From positions 558,001 to 622,000 of the forward strand of contig NZ_JBNCMC010000003.1 of the NCBI RefSeq assembly GCF_049844995.1: a DNA stretch of 64,000 bases. Direction: 5' to 3'. This document shows positions 17,365 through 25,879 of the stretch, piece after piece; position 1 is the stretch's first letter; each line of letters starts with the position of its first letter. The stretch is from Luteimicrobium sp049844995. Lineage in GTDB: Bacteria > Actinomycetota > Actinomycetes > Actinomycetales > Cellulomonadaceae. The notes beneath the pieces were generated by a model that did no database searches, had not been told where the DNA came from, and saw only the letters and a program-made list of their open reading frames with translations. The translations under genes were made by a program, and so were the position numbers.

Positions 17365-17585
17365 GCCTTGCCCGGAGCGATCAGGTCTCGCCGAAGTCGA
17401 CGAGGGCGACGCGACGCCGCGCTGCGGGCGTGTTCAGCATGTCGATCCGCCGATCCCGCGCCGTCACTGCTGAAGCCGAGCGCCCCCACGAGCCGACCGC
17501 GGGCGACGAGCGCGAGCAGAGCAAGCCGGGCCCGCGCTGGTGCGGCGCCACTGCCGGGCCGCCTCGGCGCGGGAGCGCGGTCCCC

Positions 17586-17968
17586 GTGGTCGAGCGGGTC
17601 GCCCGGCGGGCGACCACGGGGATCGTGATCGCCGAGTGCGCCGTGGGCGGCGTGCTCTACCTCGCACGTCAGCCGCCGTTCTTCCCCACTCTCGTACGGC
17701 TCGGCTACCCGCCGTACCTGGCGACCATGCTCGGCACCGCGAAGCTGCTGGCGGCCGGGGTCCTCGTGCTGCGCGCCGCGGGTCTGCTGCCCCGGTTCCT
17801 GCCGCTCGAGGGGGCGCCTGTGCGGGCTTCCTCGTGAACATGGTCGGCGCGACGTGGTCCAACCTGGCGGCGGGCGAGGGAGCCGCCGCAGCCGCACCCT
17901 CGTCGTGCTCGGCCGTCGTCGCCCTCGCCTCGTGGTGGTTGCGTCGTCGGGCGCGCATGATGGAGTGA
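17586..17968 (+). pseudogene. DoxX-like small membrane protein, frameshifted
   Basis: The first part (VVERVARRATTGIVIAECAVGG..., from GTG 17586) resembles DoxX-like proteins and continues through LGYPPYLATMLGTAKLLAAGVLVL to about 17815, then stops at 17837 in its own frame. The family continuation, AGFLVNMVGATWSNLAAGEG and ALASWWLRRRAR, is encoded in the +2 frame from about 17823 to 17968. At least one small indel near 17811-17822, where KEWAYAGF would be expected, has broken the gene, and the SSCS stretch near 17900 may mark another. A sequencing error is the main alternative. The stretch 17365-17585 before it shows no convincing gene. Confidence 0.65.
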
Positions 17969-17982
17969 CGGAGGTGGGAGCG

Positions 17983-18516
17983 ATGAAGGCTTCGATCGGG
18001 GACCGCGTCATCACCGTCTCGGGCACGATCGGGACGCCCGCGCGCGAGGGGCGCGTGGTCGAGCTGCGCCACCTGGACGGGTCGCCGCCGTTCGTCGTGG
18101 AGTGGGCCGACACGGGGGAGCGCAGCGTGGTCTTCCCCGGCCCGGACACGGTGCTCGAGCACGACGACGGCGCGGCGCCGGGAGGAGGGGACCTGTCCGC
18201 GGGCGACCCGGACGAGGCGGCGAGCGCGCCAGCGCCGCACACGACGTGGCGGGTCCAGGTGGACGTCTTCGAGCACGGTGGCCACACGCACGCGCAGGCG
18301 CTGCTCGTGGCGCCGGGCGAGGACCTGGCGTCGGGGCTCGACGAGCTCCGGTCCGTCGGCCAGGCGAGGCGTGCGCCCGGCGACCCCGACATGCCGCTGG
18401 TCGGCGACGAGCTCGCGGTCGGCCGGGCGCTGCGCCGGCTCGCGAACCGGCTGCTCGGGGACGCCGAGCAGGACATCGCGCACGCGACCGGCGATCGTTC
18501 GCACGTCCACGCATGA
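17983..18516 (+). CDS. DUF1918-DUF1876 fusion protein (dsRBD-like fold)
   Basis: A 177-residue protein with two recognisable parts. Residues 1-58 are a DUF1918 domain (MKASIGDRVI...GRVVELRHLDGSPPFVVEWADTGERSVVFPGPD). Residues 85-170 are a DUF1876 domain (WRVQVDVFEHGGHTHAQALL, ending LGDAEQDIAHATG), a fold likened to dsRNA-binding domains. A Gly/Asp/Ala linker joins them. These domains are often separate actinobacterial genes. ATG at 17983 has GGAGG upstream. The stop overlaps the acylphosphatase start (ATGA). Function unknown; DUF1918 proteins are commonly linked with stress. Confidence 0.82.
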   Translation: MKASIGDRVITVSGTIGTPAREGRVVELRHLDGSPPFVVEWADTGERSVVFPGPDTVLEHDDGAAPGGGDLSAGDPDEAASAPAPHTTWRVQVDVFEHGGHTHAQALLVAPGEDLASGLDELRSVGQARRAPGDPDMPLVGDELAVGRALRRLANRLLGDAEQDIAHATGDRSHVHA

Positions 18517-18776
18517 CGGCGGGCACCCCGGACGGGAGCGGTTCGCTGCGCGCGGTGGTGCACGGCCGCGTGCAGGGCGTGGGCTTCCGCTGGTCGACCG
18601 ACCGCGAGCTCGCGCGCCTGGACCTTCGTGGCAGCGCCGAGAACCGGTCAGACGGGACGGTCGTCGTCACGGCCTCGGGCCCGGCGGCGGCGCTCGACGT
18701 GCTCGTCGCCTGGCTGCGAGGAGTCGGTCCGTCCGGCCCGCCGGGCAGCGTGGAACGGGTCGACGTCGAGCGCTAG
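18513..18776 (+). CDS. acyP: Acylphosphatase
   Basis: An 87-residue protein with the acylphosphatase signature VHGRVQGVGFRWSTDRELA (phosphate-binding loop with catalytic Arg) and the later SAENRSDGTVVVTASG, where the catalytic Asn precedes the DG turn. It hydrolyses acyl phosphates in the cytoplasm. The ATG overlaps the stop of the DUF1918-DUF1876 gene, so the pair is likely cotranscribed. Slightly shorter than usual at the C-terminus but complete. Confidence 0.92.
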   Translation: MTAGTPDGSGSLRAVVHGRVQGVGFRWSTDRELARLDLRGSAENRSDGTVVVTASGPAAALDVLVAWLRGVGPSGPPGSVERVDVER

Positions 18777-18777
18777 G

Positions 18778-18813
18778 TCGCCGACGGTGACGCTCGGTTC
18801 GCCGACGGTGACG
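18778..18813. repeat. 15-bp direct repeat after acyP
   Basis: TCGCCGACGGTGACG occurs at 18778-18792 and again at 18799-18813, separated by 6 nt, starting one base after the acylphosphatase stop. Part of a 417-bp gene-free spacer (18777-19193). Confidence 0.8.
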
Positions 18814-18838
18814 TCCCGTGGTCGGGGCGGGCGGTTCG

Positions 18839-18925
18839 GGGGTGTGGCACGCGGTCTTCCATCCGGCTGCGCTCGTTCCTCGCTCCGGCTCCCGCCAGGC
18901 CCTCCACGACCGCGCGCCACACCCC
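18839..18925. repeat. Dispersed hairpin element, copy 1
   Basis: An 18-nt arm GGGGTGTGGCACGCGGTC (18839-18856) pairs with 18908-18925 with one mismatch. The 51-nt loop (TTCCATCCGGC... CCGCCAGGCCCTCCAC) is nearly the same as the loop of a second copy at 39528-39610, while the stems differ but stay paired. The rest of the spacer up to 19193 has no ORF with family similarity. Confidence 0.85.
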
Positions 18926-19136
18926 GTCCCACCCTTTTGCGGCCGTCGCACCTCCGCAGGAGGCCGGCCCCCCTCATCCCCGCGGCGGACCGTGCGCCGA
19001 GTACGAGGTTTCTCGCCGAGCACGAGCCCGAGACCCTCGTCCTCGACGCAGAACCCTCGACCTCGGCGCGGGGCGACCCGTCAGCGTGCCGAGCATGCGG
19101 TTGGTCCGAACCGCCTGCCCGAACCCACCCGCGGAC

Positions 19137-19180
19137 CCGACCACGGACGCCTACGTCACCGACCACGGACGCCTACGTCA
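19137..19180. repeat. Tandem 22-bp direct repeat
   Basis: Two exact copies of a 22-nt unit (19137-19158 and 19159-19180; core CACGGACGCCTACGTCA) lie just beyond the 3' end of the LacI-family gene, which ends at 19194. Role unknown; it could bind a protein or be replication slippage. Confidence 0.85.
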
Positions 19181-19193
19181 CGGCGAACCGCCG

Positions 19194-20207
19194 TCACGCG
19201 ACGGGCGCGCCGATCCGCCGGCAGGTCGCGCGCTCGACGAGCGCCGTCGGCAGCCGGACGTGGACGTCCCGCTCGACGCCGTCGATGAGGTCGACGAGCA
19301 GGCGCAGCGCCTCGGCGCCCATCTGGTGCAGCGGCTGGCTGATGGTCGTGAGGGGCGGGGTGGCGAGCGCCGACTCGGGCACGTTGTCGAAGCCGATGAT
19401 CGAGACGTCGTCGGGCACGCGGACGCCCAGCTCGCGGGCGACCTCCATGGTCGCGAGCGCCGAGAGGTCGTTGGACGCGAAGATCGCGGTGGGCCGGTCG
19501 GGCCGGCTGAGGAGGTCGCGGGCCGGGCCGGCGGCGGCGTCGCGGATGTACGAGCCGACGCGCACGAGGCTCGGGTCGACCTCGAGACCGGCGTCGGCCA
19601 TGGCCTGGCGGAACCCGGCCTCGCGCAGCCGCGACGACTCGAGGTCGCCACGACCGGCGAGGAAGCCGATCCGCGAGTGGCCGAGGTCGAGGAGGTAGCG
19701 GGTGGCGGCGACCGCGCCGGCGTAGTTGTCGGAGTCGATCGTGGGCAGCCCGGACGGGCCGGTGTGGGGGTCGACGGCCACGACGGGCACGCCGTGGTTG
19801 GTGTCGACGACGGTCGGGGTGACGATGACCGCGCCGTCGATGAGCGTCCCGGACAGCCGCGAGAGGTAGCGGCGCTCCCACCCGACGTCGGCGCCCCGGC
19901 TGCCGCCCGAGTAGGCGAGCAGCTCGTAGCCCGTCCCGGTGATCGCGTCCGACGCGCCCTTGAGGAGCTCGGCGGAGAACGGCTCGAACTCAGCGACGAG
20001 GATCCCGAGCACGTGGGTGCGGCGCGAGCGCAGGCTCTGCGCCCCGAGGCTCGCCTCGTAGCCGAGCCGCTCGATGACGCCCTGGACGCGGTCGAGGGTC
20101 TCCTGCGCGACGCCGTAGCGGCCGTTGACGACCTTGGAGACCGTGGCCACGGAGACGCCGGCTTCGCGGGCGACGTCGGCCATCTTGACCCGGGGGGCGA
20201 GGTTCAC
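19194..20207 (-). CDS. LacI-family transcriptional regulator of the xylo-oligosaccharide operon
   Basis: A 337-residue regulator. The N-terminal HTH is MADVAREAGVSVATVSKVVNGRYGVAQETLDRVQ with the hinge helix LGAQSLRSRRTHVLG. The rest is a periplasmic-binding-type sugar domain (FASNDLSALATMEVARELGVRVPDDVSIIGFDNVPESALATPPLTTI). It is divergent from the ABC importer and glycosidase genes, with an 18-bp pseudo-palindrome between them, so it most likely represses that operon and its own gene until a xylan-derived sugar binds. GTG at 20207 was chosen; an internal ATG at VKMADV is possible. Confidence 0.92.
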   Translation of the reverse strand: MNLAPRVKMADVAREAGVSVATVSKVVNGRYGVAQETLDRVQGVIERLGYEASLGAQSLRSRRTHVLGILVAEFEPFSAELLKGASDAITGTGYELLAYSGGSRGADVGWERRYLSRLSGTLIDGAVIVTPTVVDTNHGVPVVAVDPHTGPSGLPTIDSDNYAGAVAATRYLLDLGHSRIGFLAGRGDLESSRLREAGFRQAMADAGLEVDPSLVRVGSYIRDAAAGPARDLLSRPDRPTAIFASNDLSALATMEVARELGVRVPDDVSIIGFDNVPESALATPPLTTISQPLHQMGAEALRLLVDLIDGVERDVHVRLPTALVERATCRRIGAPVA

Positions 20208-20242
20208 TCCCCGATCATAGGTGGCATCGGTGTCGTCGCTAA

Positions 20243-20260
20243 AACGTTATCGATATCGGT
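20243..20260. promoter_or_regulatory. LacI-type operator
   Basis: AACGTTATCGATATCGGT is an imperfect palindrome centred on ATCGAT with the inner CG steps typical of LacI-family sites. It ends at the first base of the TTGACA -35 box of the operon, so bound repressor would block RNA polymerase. It sits in the 133-bp intergenic region between the regulator and binding-protein genes. Confidence 0.7.
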
Positions 20261-20289
20261 TGACACCGCGGTGCGTGACGCGCCAGACT
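20260..20289 (+). promoter_or_regulatory. Promoter of the xylo-oligosaccharide operon
   Basis: A consensus -35 TTGACA (20260-20265) and a weak -10 CAGACT (20284-20289) with an 18-nt spacer. It lies about 50 nt upstream of the binding-protein ATG. The -35 is unusually good for this genome. Confidence 0.55.
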
Positions 20290-20340
20290 CGCAGCCGTCA
20301 CCTCAGGTTCGATCCGTCGACGACGACGAAAGGCTCAACG

Positions 20341-21657
20341 ATGACCAGAAAGTTCCGTGGCGCGGCACTGCTCGCGCTCGGTGCGAGCGCGGCCCTCGCG
20401 CTCACCGCCTGCTCGGGCGGCGGCGGCGACAACGGCGGCGGCGGCGCGAGCGGGGACTCGAACTCGCCCGTCACGCTCCACATGTGGACGAACGCCTCGA
20501 CCGGACCGGGCACCGAGTACTTCGCCCAGTTCGCCAAGGACGTCCACGCCAAGTACCCGAACATCACCCTGGACATCCAGAACATCCAGAACGAGAACTA
20601 CGACGGCAAGCTCCAGACCGCGATCAACTCGGGGTCGGCGCCGGACATCTTCTACCAGCGCGGCGGCGGCAAGATGGGCGACATGGTCGACGCCGGTCAG
20701 GTCCTCGACCTGTCCGACCTCATCACCGACGAGACCACGAAGGCGATCGGCGACGGCGTCCTCAAGTCCGAGCAGATCGACGGCAAGACCTACGCCATGC
20801 CGTACACCGTGACCCCCGGCGGCATGTGGTACAGCAAGGACCTGTTCCAGAAGGCCGGCATCACGAGCAACCCGACCACGATCGACGAGCTCAACACCGC
20901 GGTCACCCAGCTCAAGGCCAAGAACATCACGCCGATCGCGCTCGGCGCGAAGGACGCATGGCCCGCCGCGCACTGGTACTACTGGTTCGCCCTCCGGGAG
21001 TGCTCCGAGGACACGCTGAACTCGACCGCGAGCAGCCTGAAGTTCGACGACCCGTGCTGGACCAAGGCGGGCGAGGACCTCGACAACTTCGCCAAGACGG
21101 ACCCCTTCAACAAGGGCTTCCTCAGCACGTCGGCCCAGCAGGGCGCCGGCAGCTCTGCCGGCATGCTGGCCAACCACAAGGCCTCCCAGGAGCTCATGGG
21201 TGCCTGGGAGCCCGGCCAGGTCGCGTCGCTCACCCCGGACCAGAAGCCGCTGCCCGACCTCGGGTTCTACGGCTTCCCGGCCGTGACCGGGGGCAAGGGT
21301 GACCCGAAGGCGATCATGGGCGGCGTCGACGGCTTCTCGTGCTCGGCCAAGGCGCCCAAGCAGGCGTGCGCCGACGTGCTCAACTTCCTCGTCACGAAGG
21401 ACACGCAGGAGCAGTTCTACAAGGCGTTCAACGCGCCGCCGGTCAACCACGACGCGCAGTCGGTCGTGACCGAGTCGTACCTCAAGGAGGCCATCGCGGC
21501 CTACAACCAGGCCCCGTACGTCTCGCTGTGGCTCGACACGCTGTACGGCGCGAACGTCGGCAACGCGCTCAACACCGCCGTCGTCAACCTGCTCGCGGGC
21601 AAGGGCTCCGTCGCCGACATCATCTCGACCGTCAACGCGGCCGCGGCGAAGGGGTGA
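20341..21657 (+). CDS. ABC transporter sugar-binding lipoprotein (family 1)
   Basis: A 438-residue extracellular solute-binding protein. The signal peptide (MTRKFRGAALLALGASAALAL) ends in the lipobox LTAC, with Cys at residue 22, followed by a Gly-rich linker. The mature part has family 1 features, such as NYDGKLQTAINSGSAPDIFYQRGGGKM and MPYTVTPGGMWYSKDLFQKAGI. It should deliver sugar to the two permeases that follow. Given the downstream cytoplasmic GH3 and GH10 enzymes, xylo-oligosaccharides are the likely cargo. No ATPase is encoded here, so a shared MsiK-like ATPase elsewhere is presumed. Confidence 0.92.
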   Translation: MTRKFRGAALLALGASAALALTACSGGGGDNGGGGASGDSNSPVTLHMWTNASTGPGTEYFAQFAKDVHAKYPNITLDIQNIQNENYDGKLQTAINSGSAPDIFYQRGGGKMGDMVDAGQVLDLSDLITDETTKAIGDGVLKSEQIDGKTYAMPYTVTPGGMWYSKDLFQKAGITSNPTTIDELNTAVTQLKAKNITPIALGAKDAWPAAHWYYWFALRECSEDTLNSTASSLKFDDPCWTKAGEDLDNFAKTDPFNKGFLSTSAQQGAGSSAGMLANHKASQELMGAWEPGQVASLTPDQKPLPDLGFYGFPAVTGGKGDPKAIMGGVDGFSCSAKAPKQACADVLNFLVTKDTQEQFYKAFNAPPVNHDAQSVVTESYLKEAIAAYNQAPYVSLWLDTLYGANVGNALNTAVVNLLAGKGSVADIISTVNAAAAKG

Positions 21658-21666
21658 TCTGAGCAC

Positions 21667-22692
21667 ATGAGCGATTCTCCGGTCGAGAACTCGCTGGCTG
21701 TGCAGAACGTGGATTCGACCGCGAATCTCTCCACCACCGGGGACGGCGCGCACGTCGCGCCGTCCCCGGCGGGCCGCCGTCGGCGTGGCATCGGATGGAA
21801 GCAGCGGCTCGAGATCACTCTTCTGTCGGGCCCAGCGATCGTCGTCTTCGTCGCGTTCGTGATCCTGCCGGTGGTGCTGGCGGCCTACTACGGCTTCTAC
21901 AAGTGGAAGGGCTTCGGCGCTCCCACGGACTTCGTCGGCCTGCACAACTACGTCATCATCCTCAAGGACCCCGAGTTCCACTCGGCGCTCCTGCACAACG
22001 GCTTCATCCTCGTGCTGTCCCTCATCATCCAGGGGCCGGTCGGGATCCTGCTCGCGCTCCTCCTCAACCGGAAGATGCGCGGACGCTCCCTCATCCGCGT
22101 CCTGATCTTCGTGCCTTGGGTGGTCTCCGAGGTCATCGCCGGCACCGGCTGGAGCCTCATGCTCCAGACCGACGGCGCCGTCAACGACCTCCTGCAGAGG
22201 ATCGGCCTCGGCGCCTTCCAGGCCGAGTGGCTGTCCAGCCCGAGCATCGCGCTGTGGTCGCTCATGGCGATCCTCACGTGGAAGTACATCGGCTTCGCCG
22301 TGATCCTGTTCATGGCCGGGCTGCAGAACATCCCCGAGGAGCTCTACGAGGCGGCATCGCTCGACGGCGCCAGCTACTGGCAGACGCAGCGGCGCATCAC
22401 GCTGCCGCTGCTCGGCCCGACCATCCGGATCTGGGCGTTCCTGTCGATCATCGGCTCGCTCCAGCTCTTCGACCTCGTCTACATCGTCTGGGGCCAGTAC
22501 GTCGCCGGCACCGCCGGCGTCTCGACGATGGCCACGTACATGGTCCAGTACGGCCGCAACGCCGGGAACTTCGGCTACGGCTCGGCCGTCGCCGTCGTCC
22601 TGTTCCTCATCTCCCTGATCGTCGCGCTCGTGTACCAGCGCTTCGTGCTGCGCCGCGACACCGAGGGCGCGCTGACCGGAAGGAGCAAGTGA
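21667..22692 (+). CDS. ABC sugar transporter permease (MalF/UgpA type)
   Basis: A 341-residue inner-membrane protein with about six helices. The first is TLLSGPAIVVFVAFVILPVVLAAYYGFY. The EAA loop that contacts the ATPase is NIPEELYEAASLDGASYWQTQRRITLPLLGP (two segments of it). The long polar N-terminus of some 40 residues is normal for actinobacterial members. It starts 9 bp after the binding-protein stop. Its TGA shares a base with the next ATG, indicating coupled translation. Confidence 0.92.
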   Translation: MSDSPVENSLAVQNVDSTANLSTTGDGAHVAPSPAGRRRRGIGWKQRLEITLLSGPAIVVFVAFVILPVVLAAYYGFYKWKGFGAPTDFVGLHNYVIILKDPEFHSALLHNGFILVLSLIIQGPVGILLALLLNRKMRGRSLIRVLIFVPWVVSEVIAGTGWSLMLQTDGAVNDLLQRIGLGAFQAEWLSSPSIALWSLMAILTWKYIGFAVILFMAGLQNIPEELYEAASLDGASYWQTQRRITLPLLGPTIRIWAFLSIIGSLQLFDLVYIVWGQYVAGTAGVSTMATYMVQYGRNAGNFGYGSAVAVVLFLISLIVALVYQRFVLRRDTEGALTGRSK

Positions 22693-23579
22693 TGGCTGCC
22701 ACCACGGCCCCGCCCCTCGCCTACCCGGACACGCCCGAGGTCCCGGTCCGCCAGAACAAGAAGACCCCCTGGGGCAGCCCGACCACGTACTTCATCGCGC
22801 TCGTGCTGGTCGCGGTGACCCTCGCACCGGTCGCGTACATCGTGCTGGGCGGGTTCCGGACGAACGCGCAGATCACGACCGACCCCTCGGGGCTGCCGTC
22901 GCCGTGGGTCGGCAAGAACTACACGAGCGTGCTGCAGAACAAGGTCTTCTGGCAGCAGCTCGGGAACTCGACGCTGGTCGCCCTCGTGACGACCGTGGGC
23001 GTCGTCGTCCTCGGTGTCATGGCCAGCTACGTGCTGGCGCGGTACCGGTTCCGCGGCCGGGGCGCGATGTACTCGCTGTTCGCGGCCGGGCTCATGTTCC
23101 CGATCACGGTCGCGATCACGCCCCTGTACATCCTCATCAAGAACATCGGCCTCATCAACAACCTGGCCGGCGTGATGCTCCCGCAGATCGCCTTCGCGCT
23201 GCCGACGACGATCATCATCCTGGTCCCGTTCCTGCGGGCCATCCCGGAGGAGATCGAGGAGGCGGCGTGGCTGGACGGCTGCGGGCGGCTCGGGTTCTTC
23301 TTCCGGATGGTCCTGCGCCTGTCTCTGCCCGGCGTCCTGACGACCGGCATCCTCGCGTTCGTCGCGAGCTGGAACAGCTACATCCTGCCGCTGTTCGTCC
23401 TCAACGACCTCGGCAAGTACACGCTGCCGCTCGGCGTCCAGGCGTTCTCGTCCCAGTACTCCCAGGACACCGCCCAGGTGCTCGCGTTCACCTCCCTGTC
23501 GATGATCCCCGCCCTCGTCTTCTTCTCGCTGTTCGAGCGGCGCATCGTCGGCGGCCTGCAGGGGGCGGTGAAGGGATGA
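22692..23579 (+). CDS. ABC sugar transporter permease (MalG/UgpE type)
   Basis: A 295-residue second permease with helices beginning at TYFIALVLVAVTLAPVAYIVLGG and the EAA loop AIPEEIEEAAWLDGCGRLGFFFRMVLRLSLPG. It ends in VGGLQGAVKG, the usual C-terminal motif of this subfamily. It forms the channel together with the preceding permease. The stop overlaps the GH3 start by four bases (ATGA). Confidence 0.92.
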   Translation: MAATTAPPLAYPDTPEVPVRQNKKTPWGSPTTYFIALVLVAVTLAPVAYIVLGGFRTNAQITTDPSGLPSPWVGKNYTSVLQNKVFWQQLGNSTLVALVTTVGVVVLGVMASYVLARYRFRGRGAMYSLFAAGLMFPITVAITPLYILIKNIGLINNLAGVMLPQIAFALPTTIIILVPFLRAIPEEIEEAAWLDGCGRLGFFFRMVLRLSLPGVLTTGILAFVASWNSYILPLFVLNDLGKYTLPLGVQAFSSQYSQDTAQVLAFTSLSMIPALVFFSLFERRIVGGLQGAVKG

Positions 23580-25879
23580 CCGCCGACGCCACGCACGAGG
23601 ACCGCGCGCGCGACCTCCTCGCGCGCATGACCCTCGAAGAGAAGCTCGCGCAGATCGTGGGCTTCTGGGAGAAGGAGGACGGCGAGGCCGTCGCGCCGCT
23701 GCAGGGCGAGTTCTGGGCCAGCTCCGGCCTCGACGACTTCGCGAAGGACGGCCTCGGTCACCTGACCCGCGCCTACGGGACCCGTCCCGTCGACGCCGCC
23801 GAGCGCGCCGCCTGGTTGCGCGGCTTCCAGCGTCGCCTCGCCCGGGACACCCGGCTCGGCATCCCCGCGATCGTGCACGAGGAGTGCCTCACCGGCCTCT
23901 CGGCGTGGGGCGCGACCACGTTCCCGACGCCGGTCGCCTGGGGTGCGTCGTTCGACCCGGAGCTCGTCGAGCGGATGGGTGCCGCGATCGGGGACTCGAT
24001 GCGCGCCCTCGGGATCCACCAGGGCCTCGCGCCCGTGCTCGACGTCGTCCGCGACCCTCGCTGGGGCCGGGTCGAGGAGTGCATCGCGGAGGACCCGTAC
24101 CTCGTCGGCACGGTCGGCACGTCCTACGTCCGGGGCCTGCAGTCGGCGGGCGTCCACGCGACGCTCAAGCACTTCGTCGGCTACTCTGCGTCCCAGTCGG
24201 GCCGCAACTTCGGGCCCGTGCACGCGGGTCCCCGCGAGCTCGCCGACGTCCTGCTGCCGCCGTTCGAGATGGCCGTCCTCGACGGCGGCGTGCGGTCCGT
24301 CATGCACGCCTACACCGAGATCGACGGCGTCCCCGTCGCCTCGGACCCGGCGCTGCTGACCGGGGTGCTGCGGGACGCGTGGGGGTTCGACGGGACCGTC
24401 GTCGCCGACTACTTCGGCGTCGCGTTCCTGCACCACCTGCACCACGTCGCCGACTCGCTCGGCGAGGCCGCGGGCCTGGCGCTCGGGGCCGGCATCGACG
24501 TCGAGCTGCCGACGGGCGACGCGTACCTCGCGCCGCTCGCGGACCGGGTCCGCGCGGGCGCCGTCGACGAGTCCCTCGTGGACCGGGCCGTCCTCCGCGT
24601 GCTGCGGCAGAAGGCCGAGCTCGGGCTCCTCGACCCGTCGTTCGCGGACTCGCTGGATGCTTCCGAGGGGTCTGACGCGCCGGGGTCGATCGACCTCGAC
24701 CCGCCCGAGCACCGCGCGCTCGCCCGCCGGCTCGCGGAGGAGTCCGTGGTCCTCGTGTCGAACGACGGCGCGCTGCCGCTCGTCGGGACCGGGGGCGCCG
24801 CCCCCGCACGCGTCGCGGTGATCGGGCCGAACGCGGACCGGAGCGAGGCCCTCTTCGGGTGCTACTCGTTCGTCAACCACGTGCTGGCTCAGCACCCCGG
24901 CGTCGACACCCGCATCGCAGCGCCCACGATCCTGGAGGCGCTGCGCGGCGAGCTCGGGGGCGCGGAGGTCGTCGTCGCCGCGGGCTGCCACGTGGACGAC
25001 GACGACCGGTCGGGGTTCGCCGACGCCGTCGCCGCGGCGCGGGACGCCGAGGTCGCGGTGGTGGTCGTCGGGGACCAGGCCGGCCTGTTCGGCCGCGGCA
25101 CCTCGGGCGAGGGCTGCGACCGGGACGACCTCGAGCTCCCGGGCGTCCAGCGCGCGCTCGTCGAGGAGGTCCTGGCGACGGGCACGCCCGTCGTCCTCGT
25201 CCTGCTCACCGGACGCCCCTACGCGGTGGGGTGGGCGCTCGAGCGATGCGCCGCCGTCGTGCAGACGTTCTTCCCGGGGGAGGAGGGGGGCTCCGCCGTC
25301 GCGGGCGTGCTCACGGGCCGCGTCAACCCCTCCGGGCGGCTGCCGGTCAGCCTGCCGCGGTCGGCCGGGGCCCAGCCGTACTCCTACCTGCACCCGTCGC
25401 TCGGCGAGGGCGACGAGGTCAGCAACCTCCCGACGACGTCGCCCGCGCCGTTCGGGCACGGACTGTCGTACACGACGTTCGTCCGGTCCGACCTCGAGGT
25501 CGACGCCGAGACGCCCACCGACGGCGTCCTCGGGGTGCGGGTGCGCGTCACCAACGCGGGCGACCGTGCGGGCGACGACGTCGTCCAGCTCTACGGGCGC
25601 GACCTCGTCGCGTCGGTGACGCGGCCGGTCGCCCAGCTCCTCGGCTACCGGCGCGTGCACCTCGAGCCGGGGGAGTCCGCAGTCGTGGAGCTCCGCGTCC
25701 CGACGACGCGGCTCGCGTTCGCGGGGCGCGACCTCGCCCGGGTCGTGGAGCCGGGCGAGCTCGACGTGTGGGTCGGGACCAGCGAGGCCCGCGACGTGCA
25801 GGCACGCACCCGCCTCGTCGGCGATGTGCACCGGGTCGGCGTGACGTCGCCGCGCTGGACGACGGCGGAGGTGCGGTGA
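23576..25879 (+). CDS. Glycoside hydrolase family 3, probable beta-xylosidase/beta-glucosidase
   Basis: A 767-residue cytoplasmic enzyme with no signal peptide. The GH3 N-terminal barrel has HEECLTGL, DPRWGRVEECIAEDPYLVG, LKHFVGYSASQSGRN and the nucleophile Asp278 in VVADYFG. The C-terminal sandwich domain (EESVVLVSNDGALPLV ... FFPGEEGGSAVAGVLTGRVNPSGRLPVS) and a terminal Fn3-like domain follow. It would release xylose from imported xylo-oligosaccharides. VADYFG replaces the more common SDW of glucosidases, consistent with the xylosidase-like subgroup. Overlaps its neighbours on both sides, so it is firmly in the operon. Confidence 0.9.
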   Translation: MTADATHEDRARDLLARMTLEEKLAQIVGFWEKEDGEAVAPLQGEFWASSGLDDFAKDGLGHLTRAYGTRPVDAAERAAWLRGFQRRLARDTRLGIPAIVHEECLTGLSAWGATTFPTPVAWGASFDPELVERMGAAIGDSMRALGIHQGLAPVLDVVRDPRWGRVEECIAEDPYLVGTVGTSYVRGLQSAGVHATLKHFVGYSASQSGRNFGPVHAGPRELADVLLPPFEMAVLDGGVRSVMHAYTEIDGVPVASDPALLTGVLRDAWGFDGTVVADYFGVAFLHHLHHVADSLGEAAGLALGAGIDVELPTGDAYLAPLADRVRAGAVDESLVDRAVLRVLRQKAELGLLDPSFADSLDASEGSDAPGSIDLDPPEHRALARRLAEESVVLVSNDGALPLVGTGGAAPARVAVIGPNADRSEALFGCYSFVNHVLAQHPGVDTRIAAPTILEALRGELGGAEVVVAAGCHVDDDDRSGFADAVAAARDAEVAVVVVGDQAGLFGRGTSGEGCDRDDLELPGVQRALVEEVLATGTPVVLVLLTGRPYAVGWALERCAAVVQTFFPGEEGGSAVAGVLTGRVNPSGRLPVSLPRSAGAQPYSYLHPSLGEGDEVSNLPTTSPAPFGHGLSYTTFVRSDLEVDAETPTDGVLGVRVRVTNAGDRAGDDVVQLYGRDLVASVTRPVAQLLGYRRVHLEPGESAVVELRVPTTRLAFAGRDLARVVEPGELDVWVGTSEARDVQARTRLVGDVHRVGVTSPRWTTAEVR

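Noticed and set aside
17381..17617. Minus-strand ORF of 78 codons after tRNA-fMet
   Set aside because: No domain, no ribosome-binding site, and opposite to the DoxX-like remnant; judged a shadow.
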